A stretch of DNA of 64,000 nt from the NCBI GenBank assembly GCA_029582265.1, contig CM055823.1, positions 22,765,290 through 22,829,289 of the forward strand, written 5' to 3'. Position 1 is the first letter of the stretch, and the number at the start of each line of letters is the position of its first letter. The stretch is from Zoroaster sp. YZ-2022 (lineage: Eukaryota; Echinodermata; Asteroidea; Forcipulatida; Zoroasteridae). Below, in pieces: positions 32,177-45,504 of this stretch. Made by a program: the position numbers and the translations under genes. The notes under the pieces are model-generated. The model was not told the DNA's origin. It made no database searches and saw nothing but the letters and a program-made list of their open reading frames with translations.

Positions 32177-32610
32177 TTAAAGGGGCTATATCGTCTCGCC
32201 ATCTCGCGTTCAACGATTCAAATATTGGAGTGCGCTCCCTTGCGCTCATTTCTGTTATGTGCCTTTTAAAACCTCCACACGTTTGTTGCGGCTGTTCTGG
32301 GAATTGGATTTCGGAAAATTACAACCTTGGAAAACGTGCACATGATGTCCAGCGTGTGTGTAAGAGCTAAAGTTAAGATAAACTCTTTAAAGCAAGTAGC
32401 ACACAACCGTGGCACCTCGGTTATCTAATAGTAAGATTATTAAAAAAAAAAAATTAAAACCTTTTAATGTGTTAAAAAATACATTTGTTTATGGTGCTGA
32501 TTCACGTTTTATGGTGCCGATACATACAAGTTCCATGGAAGTTTTGTCATGGAAGCTGTCAGTGCCATGGGAAATTTAAAGGTTGGCGGAGGAGAGAACC
32601 GTTAAATGGA
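32177..32610. other. Non-satellite insertion, unclassified
   Basis: It starts 'ttaaaggggctatatcgtct', resembling the TTAA-MITE end at 4329 (TTAA-AGGG-ATATCGTC), but no matching right end was found. There is an A-run at about 32441-32453 and no coding frame. Confidence 0.35.
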
Positions 32611-33340
32611 AATAATGAAAAAAATACTCAGCTTAAGTCATAATTATGACTTTATATCTCATAATTATGACTTAAGCTAAGTCATAATTATGAGTTAAGC
32701 TAAGTCATAATTATGACTTAAATAAGTCATAATTATAATCATAATTCATAATAATAACTTAGTTTTCACACAGAACAACGACGGTTTGACACTGTAATAC
32801 ACACGTAAGCGTTAGGAGGGAATAAAATATTCTCAGCCTAAGTCATAATTATAACTTAAATAAGTTATAATTATGACTTAAATAAGTTATAATTATGACT
32901 TAGCGTAAGTCATAATTTTAACTTAATATCTCATCATCATGGCTTAGCGTAAGTCATAATAATAACTTAGTTTGCCTACAGAACGACGGTTTGACACGGT
33001 GATACACACGGAAGCGTTAAATGGAAATAAAATATTCTCAGCTTAAATAATAATTATGACTTAAATCAATCATAATTATGACTTAAGCTAAGTCATAATT
33101 ATGATTTAAGCTAAGTAATAATTATGAATTAAATAAGTCATAATTATTGACTTAAGCTAAGTCATAATTATGAGTTTATAAGTATCTCATAATTATGATT
33201 TAGCGTAAGTCATAATAATATCTTAGTTTGCCTATAGAACAACAAAGGTTTGACAGTTGCATTTCGGAGATACACGGAATCGTTAAAGGAAATAGTGCAA
33301 AATAATTCTCAGATTAAGTCATAATTATGACTTAAATGAT

Positions 33341-33396
33341 ATAATGCGCCTTGAGCACCACTTAGTTGGTGGATACGTGCGCTATATAAGTCCACA
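33341..33396 (+). mobile_element. SINE 3' tail, satellite copy 1
   Basis: It reads TGCGCCTTGAGCACCACTTA, then GTTGGTGGATACGTGCGCTA and TATAAGTCCACAG. It is the last ~55 bp of the tRNA-Leu SINE family seen at 2061-2308, heavily 5'-truncated. It is followed by a giant (ATT)n tail. Confidence 0.9.
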
Positions 33397-33868
<472 letters not shown>

Positions 33869-34054
33869 ATCAAACATATAAGGAGAAAGACATCATTCTG
33901 CCTGAGGTTGTATTATTTTATGAAATAAGAACTGCAAATGAATTTTTATTCACAACCCATTTTAAGATAAAGACTTATGCATATTATGGGAATAAACACT
34001 TTGCGTCAATTGACCACTTTGAGAAATTCAATTTTGGAATTTGCTGAGAAACAT

Positions 34055-34176
34055 TTTTTTTCCCTATGCTATCATTGTATATTGTTTGTATTAATGTTTT
34101 TTCTTTGTTTCCGCACCTTGAGCGCCCAGCAGGGTGGATATGTGCGCGCTAAAAATCTTTATTATTATTATATTAT
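34055..34176 (+). mobile_element. L2-type retro-tail insertion with an empty-site partner
   Basis: A T-run, then 'ccctatgctatcattgtat', then GCACCTTGAGCGCCCAGCAG with GGTGGATATGTGCGCGCTA and (TTA)n. Copy A has the undisturbed sequence 'gagaaacatatggac' at the matching place, so this is a precise insertion with at most 2 bp of duplication. It belongs to the same family as 48963-49072 and the minus-strand piece at 51598-51645. Confidence 0.85.
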
Positions 34177-34736
34177 ATGGACAATTTCCACAGGTTGGTA
34201 TTATTTACATAAAATGAATTCTGACTTCTATCATTCTATTGGAAGATTCATTTTAAACCTGATAAGGTTATGGAGGGTTTAATCTAAATAAAAAAGACTA
34301 CGATAGGTTAGGAAGATTAAATTCTCATATTAATTTAGCTTCATTGTTTGTAGAAATTTGCTTTGTGCACGTTATTCACGCTGATTACTTACTGTACACG
34401 ACTACACACGTTTGTACCCCATTGTCTTTAGGTTGTTGTAGATGCCCTTCGACAGCAATACAAATTGCGTGTGTTCAGTTGGTTATCACATGGGAGAATA
34501 GCATGGCATTTTGTGCATTGGTACATTTATGTCGCTCTCAAAAGGGCAACTTTACAAATGAATGGATGAAGTCCCTTAGCAACAATTAGACTGTAACCAC
34601 ATTTTCTCTATGCTGTAACTATAGCAACAAGACAGACCATAGTGTTTTGTTGTATTATATGAAGAATACTGTTATAATTCAATTTATAAATTCAATTGAT
34701 TCTCTATAGGTAAAACTTGTAGCTTTGCATGGTGAA

Positions 34737-34875
34737 GAGGATAAGTAAGACTAATTGCGGTGACACCATGTGAAAATCTCTATTGAATAGTAATTAGTTC
34801 TGAAAAGAACCGGAGGTTACAAATCGACGTTTCGATCAGTATGTTCTGATCGTCCTCAGGAGAATGCCGGACTCA
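34737..34875 (-). mobile_element. Hammerhead-like repeat, copy in duplicate B
   Basis: Same as 21066-21200. The core CTGAGGA / GATCAG / CTGATC / GAAAC lies at 34859-34829 on the minus strand. It was duplicated together with the segment, so it is not independent evidence of mobility. Confidence 0.5.
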
Positions 34876-35318
34876 GGCAAAAGCTGCAATGTTTACTATT
34901 AGGGAGGAAACAGTTTGGTTATAAATCGACTGGTATATACAATTACGTAATTGGTTACATTATGATTTGTTTACGTGATTTTATATAACGTAGGTGGTTG
35001 ATTGCAAGGGCGTCGATCACTTTTAGACATACAAAAAAAACATATGCTTGCAGCAAAATATACAAACAAAATATAAAATAATAATTTCAGCTCGAATCAA
35101 ACGGGAAGGGGAACAGATCTACAACCAACAAATGTCTGGGGGCCAAATGCTAAGTGGGGTTTTTCACGGTGAGGGATCGGGGCCATCATAAGGGCCCTCT
35201 GGATTCAAGGTAGGCATAATTATTTGAGGCATTTTTTAAAGGACCATCAAAATAGTTGGGTCCAATTACTAATATTCTCCACTCTCAAAAATGGGCAATA
35301 CATATTTCTATTGGCATC

Positions 35319-35625
35319 ACATTATTAAAATGAAGTGCTTTGATCCAGTGTCCCAACACAGTCTGATGGTAGATCAAATAAGATCAGATTGTGGTACTGA
35401 AAATACTCACATAAGAATCCTGGAGATATTCATGAAACTAAATCATAATGATTCACTCGCAGGAGAAAACGGTTTTCTACAGAGCAGACAAACCAGCGAA
35501 TTGAGTGCTGGTGTGGAGCACTGGATGAATGAATGTATTCAGCAAATTGAAAGATCAGGGTGTGTTCTGGACAAGAATCTCATCCAATTTTGTTTCTATT
35601 GTGTATCTCAGACAATCAACATAGG
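35319..35625 (+). pseudogene. Integrase-core-like (DDE) relic, better-preserved copy
   Basis: Within the open frame at 35291-35650 the segment DQIRSDCGTEN, GENGFLQSRQTSELSAGVEHWMN and GCVLDKNLIQFCFYCV stays in one frame. The D of RSDCGTEN and the E of VEHWM are the likely second and third acidic residues of the integrase triad; the first is not seen. The frame ends at a stop 30 residues later. There is no start context or adjoining domain, so it is a fragment. Confidence 0.55.
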
Positions 35626-36326
35626 ACCCCAAAGTTTTTTATTTATTTAATTTTTATTAGAACACATTTAAAAACTAAAACCCCCAAACATTTCACAAAG
35701 AGGACTAGCCCAAATTAACAAAATTAAGAAAAAATAAGATAATAAACTCAAATATTAAAACTGAACTATTTAGCTAGAAAGGGCAGGGCATAGTTATGTT
35801 TGAGTGTGCACATGTGTCTTTCAGGAAGTTCTCCTCACTCAAAGCATGGACCTGCCTCTTTGCATGATAGAAAGCATCTTGATTGAAAAAGCATCATCCA
35901 CAAACCAATTAATTCAAGTGTCTGCAAAGATGGATAATTATTATAGCAACAAGGGTGTACATTTCCTTTACAATATTTGACGCACTTTCTGATTCCTATA
36001 AATAAGTCATTTATAGATTTTAAGAGTTTCCTCTCGGCAATTGTTGATTTAATCTCACAATAATGCATCAGGATGTGCATAATTATTATTTGTATGTTTT
36101 CAATTTTGCAGGCTGAATTTGATGAAGTGAGGACAATATTGGAACAGCCACCGTATACGGACAGCCAAAAATGCAAATTTGATTGCAGGGAAGCCTTTCC
36201 TGTTGTACACTGCAGAAGAGATATACGGTGCCCGTGACTTTCTCATGGATGTCTCAGAAGTATATATTGAGGTATGCCGAGACAAATGTCGATCAAGAGG
36301 GAAATTGCCATCGTTCTGTGTTTGAT

Positions 36327-36718
36327 CTTCTTCTTCTTGTCGTGTCCACTAAGGCATAAGTTACATAGCTTGGCTAGATGTAGTTCATCCACTGCTGAAC
36401 ACATTGTTGTCCTTTCTCATTAAACTCTGCCAAGTCCGACGCTGTGCAGGGGTGTTCCAGCAGGGGGCATATCAGGAGGTGCTGCATGGTTTGTGGTTCT
36501 ATACCACAGTCACACACAACGTCTCGATCATTGAGGTATCCCCATTTTGCGAGAGTGGCTTTTGCACGTCCAACGCCAGATCTTAATCTGTTGAGGCATT
36601 TCCACACTGCATAGGTTGTGTCTGCTCCAGGGGACAGTGCCTCGCTCGCCTTTAGCTCCATGGTTGTTGCTGGTGGGAGGTTGTTGAGTTTTTCTTCCCA
36701 CTGAGTGACTCTCTCACT
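36327..36718 (-). pseudogene. 3' end of a different LINE (jockey/RTE-style C-terminus)
   Basis: On the minus strand the frame opens at about 36718 with SERVTQWEEKLNNLPPATT. It continues through VWKCLNRLRSGVGRAKATL, KWGYLNDRDVVCDCG and QTMQHLLICPLLEHPC to a stop at 36374. The W-x-x-LNRLRSGVGR / H-L-L-x-C-P pattern is the usual C-terminus of non-LTR elements common in marine invertebrates. A (GAA)n-like 3' tail abuts 36327. It is 5'-truncated, and its 3' end is fused to duplicate B. Confidence 0.85.
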
Positions 36719-36721
36719 AAC

Positions 36722-37200
36722 TTAATATCTCATCATCATGGCTTAGCGTAAGTCATAATAATAACTTAGTTTGCCTACAGAACGACGGTTTGACACGGTG
36801 ATACACACGGAAGCGTTAAATGGAAATAAAATATTCTCAGCTTAAATAATAATTATGACTTAAATCAATCATAATTATGACTTAAGCTAAGTCATAATTA
36901 TGATTTAAGCTAAGTAATAATTATGAATTAAATAAGTCATAATTATTGACTTAAGCTAAGTCATAATTATGAGTTTATAAGTATCTCATAATTATGATTT
37001 AGCGTAAGTCATAATAATATCTTAGTTTGCCTATAGAACAACAAAGGTTTGACAGTTGCATTTCGGAGATACACACGGAATCGTTAAAGGGAAATAGTGC
37101 AAAAATAATTCTCAGATTAAGTCATAATTATGACTTAAATAATATAATGCGCCTTGAGCACCACTTAGTTGGTGGATACGTGCGCTATATAAGTCCACAG
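36722..37200 (+). repeat. Duplicate of satellite block 32925-33396
   Basis: About 480 bp, including the SINE tail, is almost identical to 32925-33396; it differs by a few short insertions ('ac', 'g', 'a'). A shorter part recurs at 41090-41322. The identical SINE truncation point in all three shows that the block was copied after one SINE insertion. Confidence 0.92.
37144..37200 (+). mobile_element. SINE 3' tail, satellite copy 2
   Basis: Same truncation point and sequence as 33341-33396. Confidence 0.9.
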
Positions 37201-37233
<33 letters not shown>

Positions 37234-37636
37234 GTTATTGTTATTGTTATTGTTATTGTTATTGTTATTGTTATTGTTATTGTTTTATTGTTATTGTTAT
37301 TGTTATTGTTATTGTTTTATTGTTATTGTTATTGTTATTGTTATTGTTATTGTTATTGTTATTGTTTTATTGTTATTGTTATTGTTATTGTTATTGTTAT
37401 TGTTATTGTTATTGTTATTGTTATTGTTATTGTTATTGTTATTGTTATTGTTATTGTTATTGTTATTGTTATTGTTATTGTTATTGTTATTGTTATTGTT
37501 ATTGTTATTGTTATTGTTATTGTTATTGTTATTATTGTTATTGTTATTGTTATTGTTATTGTTATTGTTATTGTTATTGTTATTGTTATTGTTATTGTTA
37601 TTGTTATTGTTATTATTATTATTATTATTATTATTA
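37201..37636. repeat. (ATT)n to (GTTATT)n microsatellite, ~435 bp
   Basis: About 11 ATT units lead into a long hexanucleotide GTTATT array with three TTTTATT slips and one ATTATT slip, and then end in ATT units again. It is equivalent in position to the pure (ATT)n tails of the other two copies. The conversion of the core to GTTATT therefore happened after duplication. Confidence 0.95.
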
Positions 37637-38544
37637 AATAAGTCATAATTTTAACTTAGTTTGCCTACAGAACAACGACGGTTTGACACGGTGATTCACA
37701 CGGAAGCGTTAAGAGGAAAATAAAAGATTCTCAGCCTAAGTCGTAATTATGACCTCAATAAGTCATAATTATGACTTCAATAAGTCATAATTATGACTTC
37801 AATAAGTCATAATTATGACTTGAGCTAAGTCATAATAATGACTTGAGCTAAATCATAATTATGACTTGAGCTAAGTCATAATTATGACTTAATATCTCAT
37901 AATTGTGACCTATATGTTAAGTCATAATTATGTCTTAAGCTAAGTCATAATTATGACTTTATATCTCATAATTATGACTTAGTGTAAGTCATAATAATAT
38001 CTTAGTTGCCTATAGAACAACGACGGTTTGACAGTTCCATTACGGAGATACACACGGAATCGTTAAAGGGAAATAGTGAAAAAAAATCTCAGCTTAAGTC
38101 ATAATTATGACTTAAATAAGTCATAATTTTAACTTAATATCTCATCATCATGGCTTAGCGTAAGTCATAATAATAACTTAGTTTGCCTACAGAACAACGA
38201 CGGTGTGACACAGTGATACACACGGAAACGTTAAGAGGGAAATAAAAGATTCTCAGCCTAAGTCATAATTATGACTTAAATAAGTCATAATTGTGACTTC
38301 AATAAGTCATAATTGTGACTTAAATAAGTCACAATTATGAATTAAATAAGTCATAATTACGACTTAAGCTAAGTTATAATTATGACTTAAATAAGTCATA
38401 ATCATGACTTTAGCTAAGTCATAATAATAATTTAGTTTGCCTACAGAACAACGACGGTTTGACACGGTGATACACACCGAAGCATTAGGAGGAAATAAAC
38501 GATTCTCAGCCTAAGTCATAATTACGAATTAAATAGTAATATAA

Positions 38545-38668
38545 TTACGAATTAAATAAAGTCATATGATTACGAATTAAATAAAGTCATATGATTACGA
38601 ATTAAATAAAGTCATATGATTACGAATTAAATAAAGTCATATGATTACGAATTAAATAAAGTCATAAT
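38545..38668 (+). repeat. 25-bp direct repeat, ~5 units
   Basis: The unit contains TCATATGATTACGAATTAAA plus TAAAG, tandem and nearly exact. It is a local derivative of the satellite linker region. Confidence 0.85.
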
Positions 38669-38886
38669 TAAGCTAAGTCATAATTATGAATTAATCTAAG
38701 TCATAATTATGAATTAAGCTAAGTCATAATTATGAATTAAGCTAAGTCATAAGTCATAATTATGAATTAAGCTAAGTCATAATTATGAATTAAGCTAAGT
38801 CATAAGTCATAATTATGAATTAAGCTAAGTCATAATTACGACTTAAAATAAGTCATAATTACGACTTAAAATAAGTCGTAATTACG

Positions 38887-39855
38887 ACAGCGCGCGAACA
38901 CCTAATTGCTTCTGTTCACTCAAAAGGAAATTTTTATGTTAATTTTAGCAGTACAGCTCACTCAAAAAACAGGATGTTACAGAGTGGTCTTTTTGTATTG
39001 CAATCGTCTGTTGAATTGCAATAATATTCATTTACTGAATTTCAATAACATTCAATTACTAAATTAAAAGTCAAAGACTTTGGACTTGAAATGGCTCATT
39101 AAGTGGAAACAACCGTAGTCGGCTCGTAAATTAATTGGTGTGAACAGACTATTTTTGTTCTGTTTTTGTTCGGTATTATTGTGCTTGTAACGGTAATTAT
39201 CTCAAACAAAACGACAATAAAACTACCGAATATCATATAAATCATTTGTCAACGTGAGATATGAAATCAATACATTTTAAGTCTTTTTGATGACAGGCTA
39301 ATTTAATGTTTCATTACGTTTTTTTTCCGCCTGCTGTCGGCTCGTATTATATGAGAGGTTTCAGCTCTTACTGAGAACAGACTATTGAATTTTAAGCGGT
39401 TTTTGTTCGGTGTTGTGCATGTAACGGTGATTATCTCAAACAAAATGACAATAAAACTACCGAATATCATATAAATCATTTGTCAACGTGAGATATGAAA
39501 TCAATAAATTTGAAGTATTTTTGATGACAGGCCAATTTAGTGTTTCATTACGTTTTTCCGCCTGCTATCGGCTCGTATTATATGAGAGGTTTCAGCTCTT
39601 ACTGAGAAAAGACTATTGAATTTTAAACGTTGTTTTCATTATTGCAATTTGATACTGTAAACAATTAAATTCAACAATTATGTGTCGAAATTCTTAATAA
39701 TCTGTTTATATTTGGATTATTGAAGGTATAAAAGTAAAGGTTGTGATTGGTCAATTGTTATCAAAACAAGACCCGTTGTCAGGTGATGAAGTTCAAGCCT
39801 TTTAAAACGCGATGCGCGCATGAGCCTTTCAAAAGGCTTGCCGTCCAGAAAGAGT
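38887..39855. other. Non-satellite island with a ~235-bp duplication
   Basis: Unrelated to the palindromes. A unit containing 'aataaaactaccgaatatca' and 'cggctcgtattatatgagag' occurs at about 39147-39376 and 39384-39610. A partial third start lies near 39118. No coding frame. The right part (39770-39840) has an 'agccttttaaa/aaaggct' inverted pair. It is probably an inserted repeat of unknown type. Confidence 0.6.
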
Positions 39856-41263
39856 TAAGCTAAATCATAATTATGACTTAAGCTAAGTCATGATTATGTC
39901 CTAAGCTAAGTCATGATTATGTCTTAAGCTAAGTCATAATTATGACTTAGAGTAAGTCATAATAATATCTTAGTTTAAATAAGTCATAATTATGACTTAA
40001 ATAAGTCATAATTATGAATTAAATAAGTCATAATTATGAATTAAATAAGTCATAATTATGAATTAAATAAGTCATAATTATGAATTAAATAAGTCATAAT
40101 TATGATTTTTTAAAGTCATAATTATGACTTTAAAAAAATCATAATTATGACTTAGCTTAAGTCATAATAATATATTAGTTTGCCTATAGAACAACGACGA
40201 TTTGACAGTTGCATTACAGAGACATACGGAATCGTTAAAGGGAAATAGCGAAAAAAATTCTCAGGTTAAGTCATAATCATGAATTAAATAAGTCATAATT
40301 ATGAATTAAATAAGTCATAATTACAACTTAGCGTAAGTCATAATAATAACTTAGTTTGCCTATAGAACAACGAGGGTTTGACAGTTGCATTACAGAGACA
40401 TACGGAATCGTTAAAGGGAAATAGCGAAAAAAATTCTCAAATTAAGTCATAATTATGACTTAAATAAGTCATAATTATGAATTAAATAAGTCATAATTAT
40501 TATGACTTAAACAAAGTTATAATTTTAACTTAAATCATCATCATGGTTTAGCGTAAGTCATAATAATAACTTAGTTTGCCTACAGAACAACGACGGTTTG
40601 CCACATGTATTACGGATATACACAAGGAAGCGTTAAAGGGAAATAAAATATTATCAGCTTAAGTCATAATTATGACTTAAATAAGTCATAATTATGACTT
40701 CAGCTAAGTCATAATTATGAATTAAATAAGTCATAATTATGACTTAAGCTAAGTCATAATTATGAATTAGCTTAAGTCATAATAATATATTGGTTTGCCT
40801 ATAGAACAACGACGGTTTGACAGTGCATTACGGAGATACAATTCTTAGCTTAAGTCATAATTATGACTTAAATAAGTCATAATTATGACTTAAACAAAGT
40901 TATAATTTTAACTTAATATCTCATCATCATGGATTAGCGTAAATCATAATCATAACTTAGTTTGCCTACAGAACAACGACGGTGTGACACAGTGATACAC
41001 ACGGAAACGTTAAGTGGGAAATAAGTCATAATTATGACTTAAGCTAAGCTAAGCTAAGTCATAATTATGACTTAAATAAGTCATAATTATGACTTTATAA
41101 GTATCTCATAATTATGATTTAGCGTAAGTCATAATAATATCTTAGTTTGCCTATAGAACAACAAAGGTTTGACAGTTGCATTTCGGAGATACACACGGAA
41201 TCGTTAAAGGGAAATAGTGCAAAAATAATTCTCAGATTAAGTCATAATTATGACTTAAATAAT

Positions 41264-41791
<528 letters not shown>

Positions 41792-43036
41792 TCCGTTAAG
41801 AGGGAAATAAGTCATAATTATGACTTAAATAAGTCATAATTATGACTTAAATAAGTCATAATTATGACTTAAATAAGTCATAATTATGACTTAAGCTAAG
41901 TTATAAATATGACTGAAGCTAAGTCATAATTATGACTTCAATAAGTCATAATTATGACTTCAATAAGTCATAATTATGACTTCAATAAGTCATAATTATG
42001 ACTTCAATAAGTCATAATTATGACTTCAATAAGTCATAATTAGCGTAAGTCATAATAATAACTTAGTTTGCCTATAGAACAACGACGGTTTGACAGTTGC
42101 ATTACGGAGATACACACATAATCGTTAAAGGGAAATAGTGAAAAAAAAATTCAGCTTAAGTCATAATTATGACTTAAGCTAAGTCATAATTATGAATTAA
42201 ATAAGTCATAATTATGAATTAAATAAGTCATAATTATGACTTAATCTAAGTCATAACTATGACTTAGCTTAAGTCATAATAATATATTAGTTTGCCTATA
42301 GAACAACGACGGTTTGACAGTTGCATTACGGAGATACACACAGAATCGTTAAAGGGAAATAGTGAAAAAAAAATCTCAGCTGAAGTCATAAGTATGACTT
42401 AAATAAGTCATAATTATGACTTAAACAAAGTTATAATTTTAACTTAATATCTCATCATCATGGCTTAGCGTAAGTCATAATACTAACTTAGTTTAATAAG
42501 TCATAATTATGACTTAAGCAAAGTCATAATTATGAATTAAATAAGTCATAATTATGAATTAAATAAGTCATAATGACTTAAGCTAAATTATAATTATGAC
42601 TTAAGCTAAGTCATAATTGTGACTTAATATCTCATAATTGTGACCTATATGTTAAGTCATAATTATGTCTTAAGCTAAGTCATTATTATGACTTTATATC
42701 TCATAATTATGACTTAGTGTAAGTCATAATAATATCTTAGTTTGCCTATAGAACAACGACGGTTTGACAGTTGCATTACGGAGATACACACGGAATCGTT
42801 AAAGGGAAATAGTGGAAAAAAATCTAAGCTTAAGTCATAATTATGACTTAAATAAGTCATAATTTTAACTTAATATCTCATCATCATGGCTTAGCGTAAG
42901 TCATAATAATAACTTAGTTTGCCTACAGAACAACGACGGTGTAACACATGCATTACGGAGATACACACGGAAGCGTTAAAAAGGGAAATAAACAAATTAT
43001 CAGCTTAAGTCATAATTATGACTTCAATAAGAGATT

Positions 43037-43517
43037 TTGTCACAATGAATGTATTTTGACAGAATCATTTATTCTCAGCGAAACACAGGTTTTTGGGAAT
43101 TTACATGCTGTTTATTTCACTTTGGAATAAAAACTGTTGGAATTTAGTTGACTGGAGCTGCACGAATGTTAGAACGAACGTTTTGGACAAATCCATTTTT
43201 CTGCTTTCCTGCTTCCCGAAAAGCGGATCGAACGTTTTCTCAACGGAAGCATTGGTAGGATTCGTCCATTATTTTGTCGATAAGGGAGTAGATTTATCAA
43301 ATCATCATCTGCTTTTCTTCAAGAACAAAGCAGACTTGTCCACTTTTGTTCATATGGTTTATAGCTTTCAAACACACATCACAGAAAAGCACGATCTATA
43401 CATGTTTTAGGCTAAACATGTGAATAAAGTGAGTACAAGCTAAGTGTTTAGAAATATGTTTAAATTCTAAACACCATTTTTACAGTGCATATCCGTGATT
43501 TCAGCCAGTTTTGTACA
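43037..43517. other. Flank between satellite and TTAA element
   Basis: An open frame at 43093-43410 (105 codons) has no recognised domain, splice signal or composition supporting a gene. Nothing else seen. Confidence 0.3.
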
Positions 43518-44191
43518 TTAAAGAGGAACTCAAAAATAAGAAATCATTGTTAGTTTACACATAGAGAAAGGAGTGGTTTACACATTTTCCAGGAGATTAT
43601 ACCATACCGACACTGAATTAAATAAGCTTTTTCAACATTTGTAGCAATTTAATCATTTTAAATGCCATTCATTTTCAACCTGTCCCGTATACAGAAAAGC
43701 AAGAGGTCATCTTTATTTATAACACAATGAGGTGTGACGTCACATTTAGAAGAAAAATCAGTGTGTAAATTGATGCGGGCGCCGGGTAGTGGGTATGCAC
43801 CACTAGTACTACAGCTCGTGTGTGCCATCGGCGAAACTTGAATGGTCCATTGTTGTGCATCCACCACACATGCACAACTAAAATATACATGTAGGCCTAT
43901 TATTGTATTATTAAATGTTGAATTAGGCCCTAATGAACGCAATTTTGCACAAGGATTGTGTACCCGGACGTTTATTTGGGGAGACTTGTCTGGTGCGATT
44001 TAGCTGGGCTTGTGTAGTCTGGCAACTTTGTTGTACAGCCTGGTTTCCCCTAAACAACCTGCACAGCACGTACAGTTCAAGACTCAGTACCGGTGGTAGC
44101 GTGGGTTATTTTTCCCTCGTTCGCATCTTGAGAACTTTACATTACAAATCATGGTAGAATCAGCCTGGTTCTTGGGAAGAACACAGTGTGA

Positions 44192-44395
44192 CAGACATCG
44201 GAGACTTTTGGTCTATTTAGTGACTCTTCGGACAACGATGACTATGACAATGGTGTCGACGAAGAACCTGAGTCAGACGATTTAATTAACGACGATGTCG
44301 GTGTGGATGGCGACGGGGGCCCCGCGTGGGTCGTCAGAGCAGGGAACGATTTCGTTCAAAAATTTTGCATAGCAAAACTGCGATGCAAAAAATGA
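44192..44395 (+). CDS. Acidic open frame, possible transposase N-terminus
   Basis: After a 'gtgtgacag' acceptor-like site the frame reads ETFGLFSDSSDNDDYDNG, then VDEEPESDDLINDDVGVDGD, and ends VRAGNDFVQ...CKK at a stop. Base composition turns GC-rich and codon-like, unlike its surroundings. An Asp/Glu/Ser-rich N-terminal stretch is typical of piggyBac-type transposases, and the element has TTAA ends. However, no DDD domain follows, so the link is inference. It may be a truncated remnant or a captured host exon. Confidence 0.35.
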   Translation, partial: QTSETFGLFSDSSDNDDYDNGVDEEPESDDLINDDVGVDGDGGPAWVVRAGNDFVQKFCIAKLRCKK

Positions 44396-44450
44396 ATTTG
44401 CATAGCAAAATATTTTTTTTGTATAGCAATCTGTGAATTTTGTGTAGCAA
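44343..44450 (+). repeat. 'GCATAGCAAAA' short repeats
   Basis: Four diverged repeats of 'tgcatagcaaaa/tgtatagcaa/tgtgtagcaaa' lie within about 100 bp after the acidic frame. Function unknown. Confidence 0.6.
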
Positions 44451-45357
44451 ATTTAAAATGCTTAAAATTACAGTAAGTAGTGTGCATAGGTAAAGGTGTT
44501 TTTTAAGGCGTTACTGTCGTTTGGTTCATAATATGAATGTCCAAATTTTACCAGAAATAATAATTTTTAGTGTCCGGAAATTGAGCCACAGGTGGTAAAA
44601 ACTCACGTGTAACTATTTTCGCCAAATTGCAGTCATTCATGAAAGTTAGTCCTCCGTTCATTTTCTTTTTTGTTGACATTATTATATCGATCGCTAAAAC
44701 AGAGGCAATATCACAAAAACAAATTACCGACTGCGACATGTTTGGGTGCTTTTCAAAGTGAATTTCGCAGAGTGTAACGTTACTTTGTGGTATGATCAAG
44801 CTTGATTTTGATTATTAAAAATTCGTCAGGAAAATGAGTGGTTGAAAGTGCGATAATACATGTGCCGAAATGATTCTAAATCTCACCACTGCATATATAA
44901 ATGAATGCTCATTTTGTTAATTTTCTAAAACTTTTATTATAAAACGAAGTTATAGTAACGTTTCTAGAGTTCGTTTGTTGGGCCGTAGTGATAGTATGGA
45001 AGCGCACGTGTGAACTGAACACGGTACTATTGTGTATAGGGGGTGGCTCAATTGCTCAATGTTCCAACCCCCAAACTCAGGAGAAGAAAAAATAAACACG
45101 TGCGAAGCTAAAAAAAAACCTGGGCGGTTGTTGCGTGTTTTCCATTTCGGGAATTTCGCCATCAGCAGAAAAATATTGCATGCACATAGAATTTTAGGCA
45201 TTGCGGGTAAAACCTTTACAGATTGCTGGGAAATAAAGTACGGATGCACATAGGTAAAACAAGTGCACGTGTTTACTGTTGCATCAACACCGTCGCGTCG
45301 GCGTGAAGTCATCGTTGACCACGTACGTCGCACGGACGTAACCCCCGGCGTGGTCTG

Positions 45358-45504
45358 GGCTTGATTTCACAAAGCACTAAGATTCATCTTAAGATGAGTT
45401 GTTAGTATTACCATAGTGATTTGTATTGTGACATCACACTTTGCTAAGCAATTAAGATTGATACACAGTTAAGATCAATCTTAGCTCTTTGTGAAATCGG
45501 CCCC
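45358..45504. mobile_element. Small MITE with TTTCACAAAG ends
   Basis: The left GGGCTTGATTTCACAAAG and the complement of the right GGGCCGATTTCACAAAG form inverted ends. The pairing continues inward ('actaagatt' against 'aatcttag'). Length about 147 bp, hairpin-forming, no coding content. A clear target duplication is not visible. It is nested in the TTAA element. Confidence 0.75.

Larger units (their letters stand above)
33870..36326 (+). repeat. Segmental duplicate, copy B (partner 20318-22631)
   Basis: Near-identical to copy A but carrying an extra 122-bp retro-tail insertion (34055-34176), plus about 30 bp and 4 bp that copy A has lost. It starts directly at the end of the (ATT)n array and stops at 36326, where a minus-strand LINE 3' end begins. 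It lies inside the palindromic satellite. Confidence 0.9.

Noticed and set aside
43093..43410. 105-codon frame after the satellite
   Set aside because: No domain, composition or splice support.
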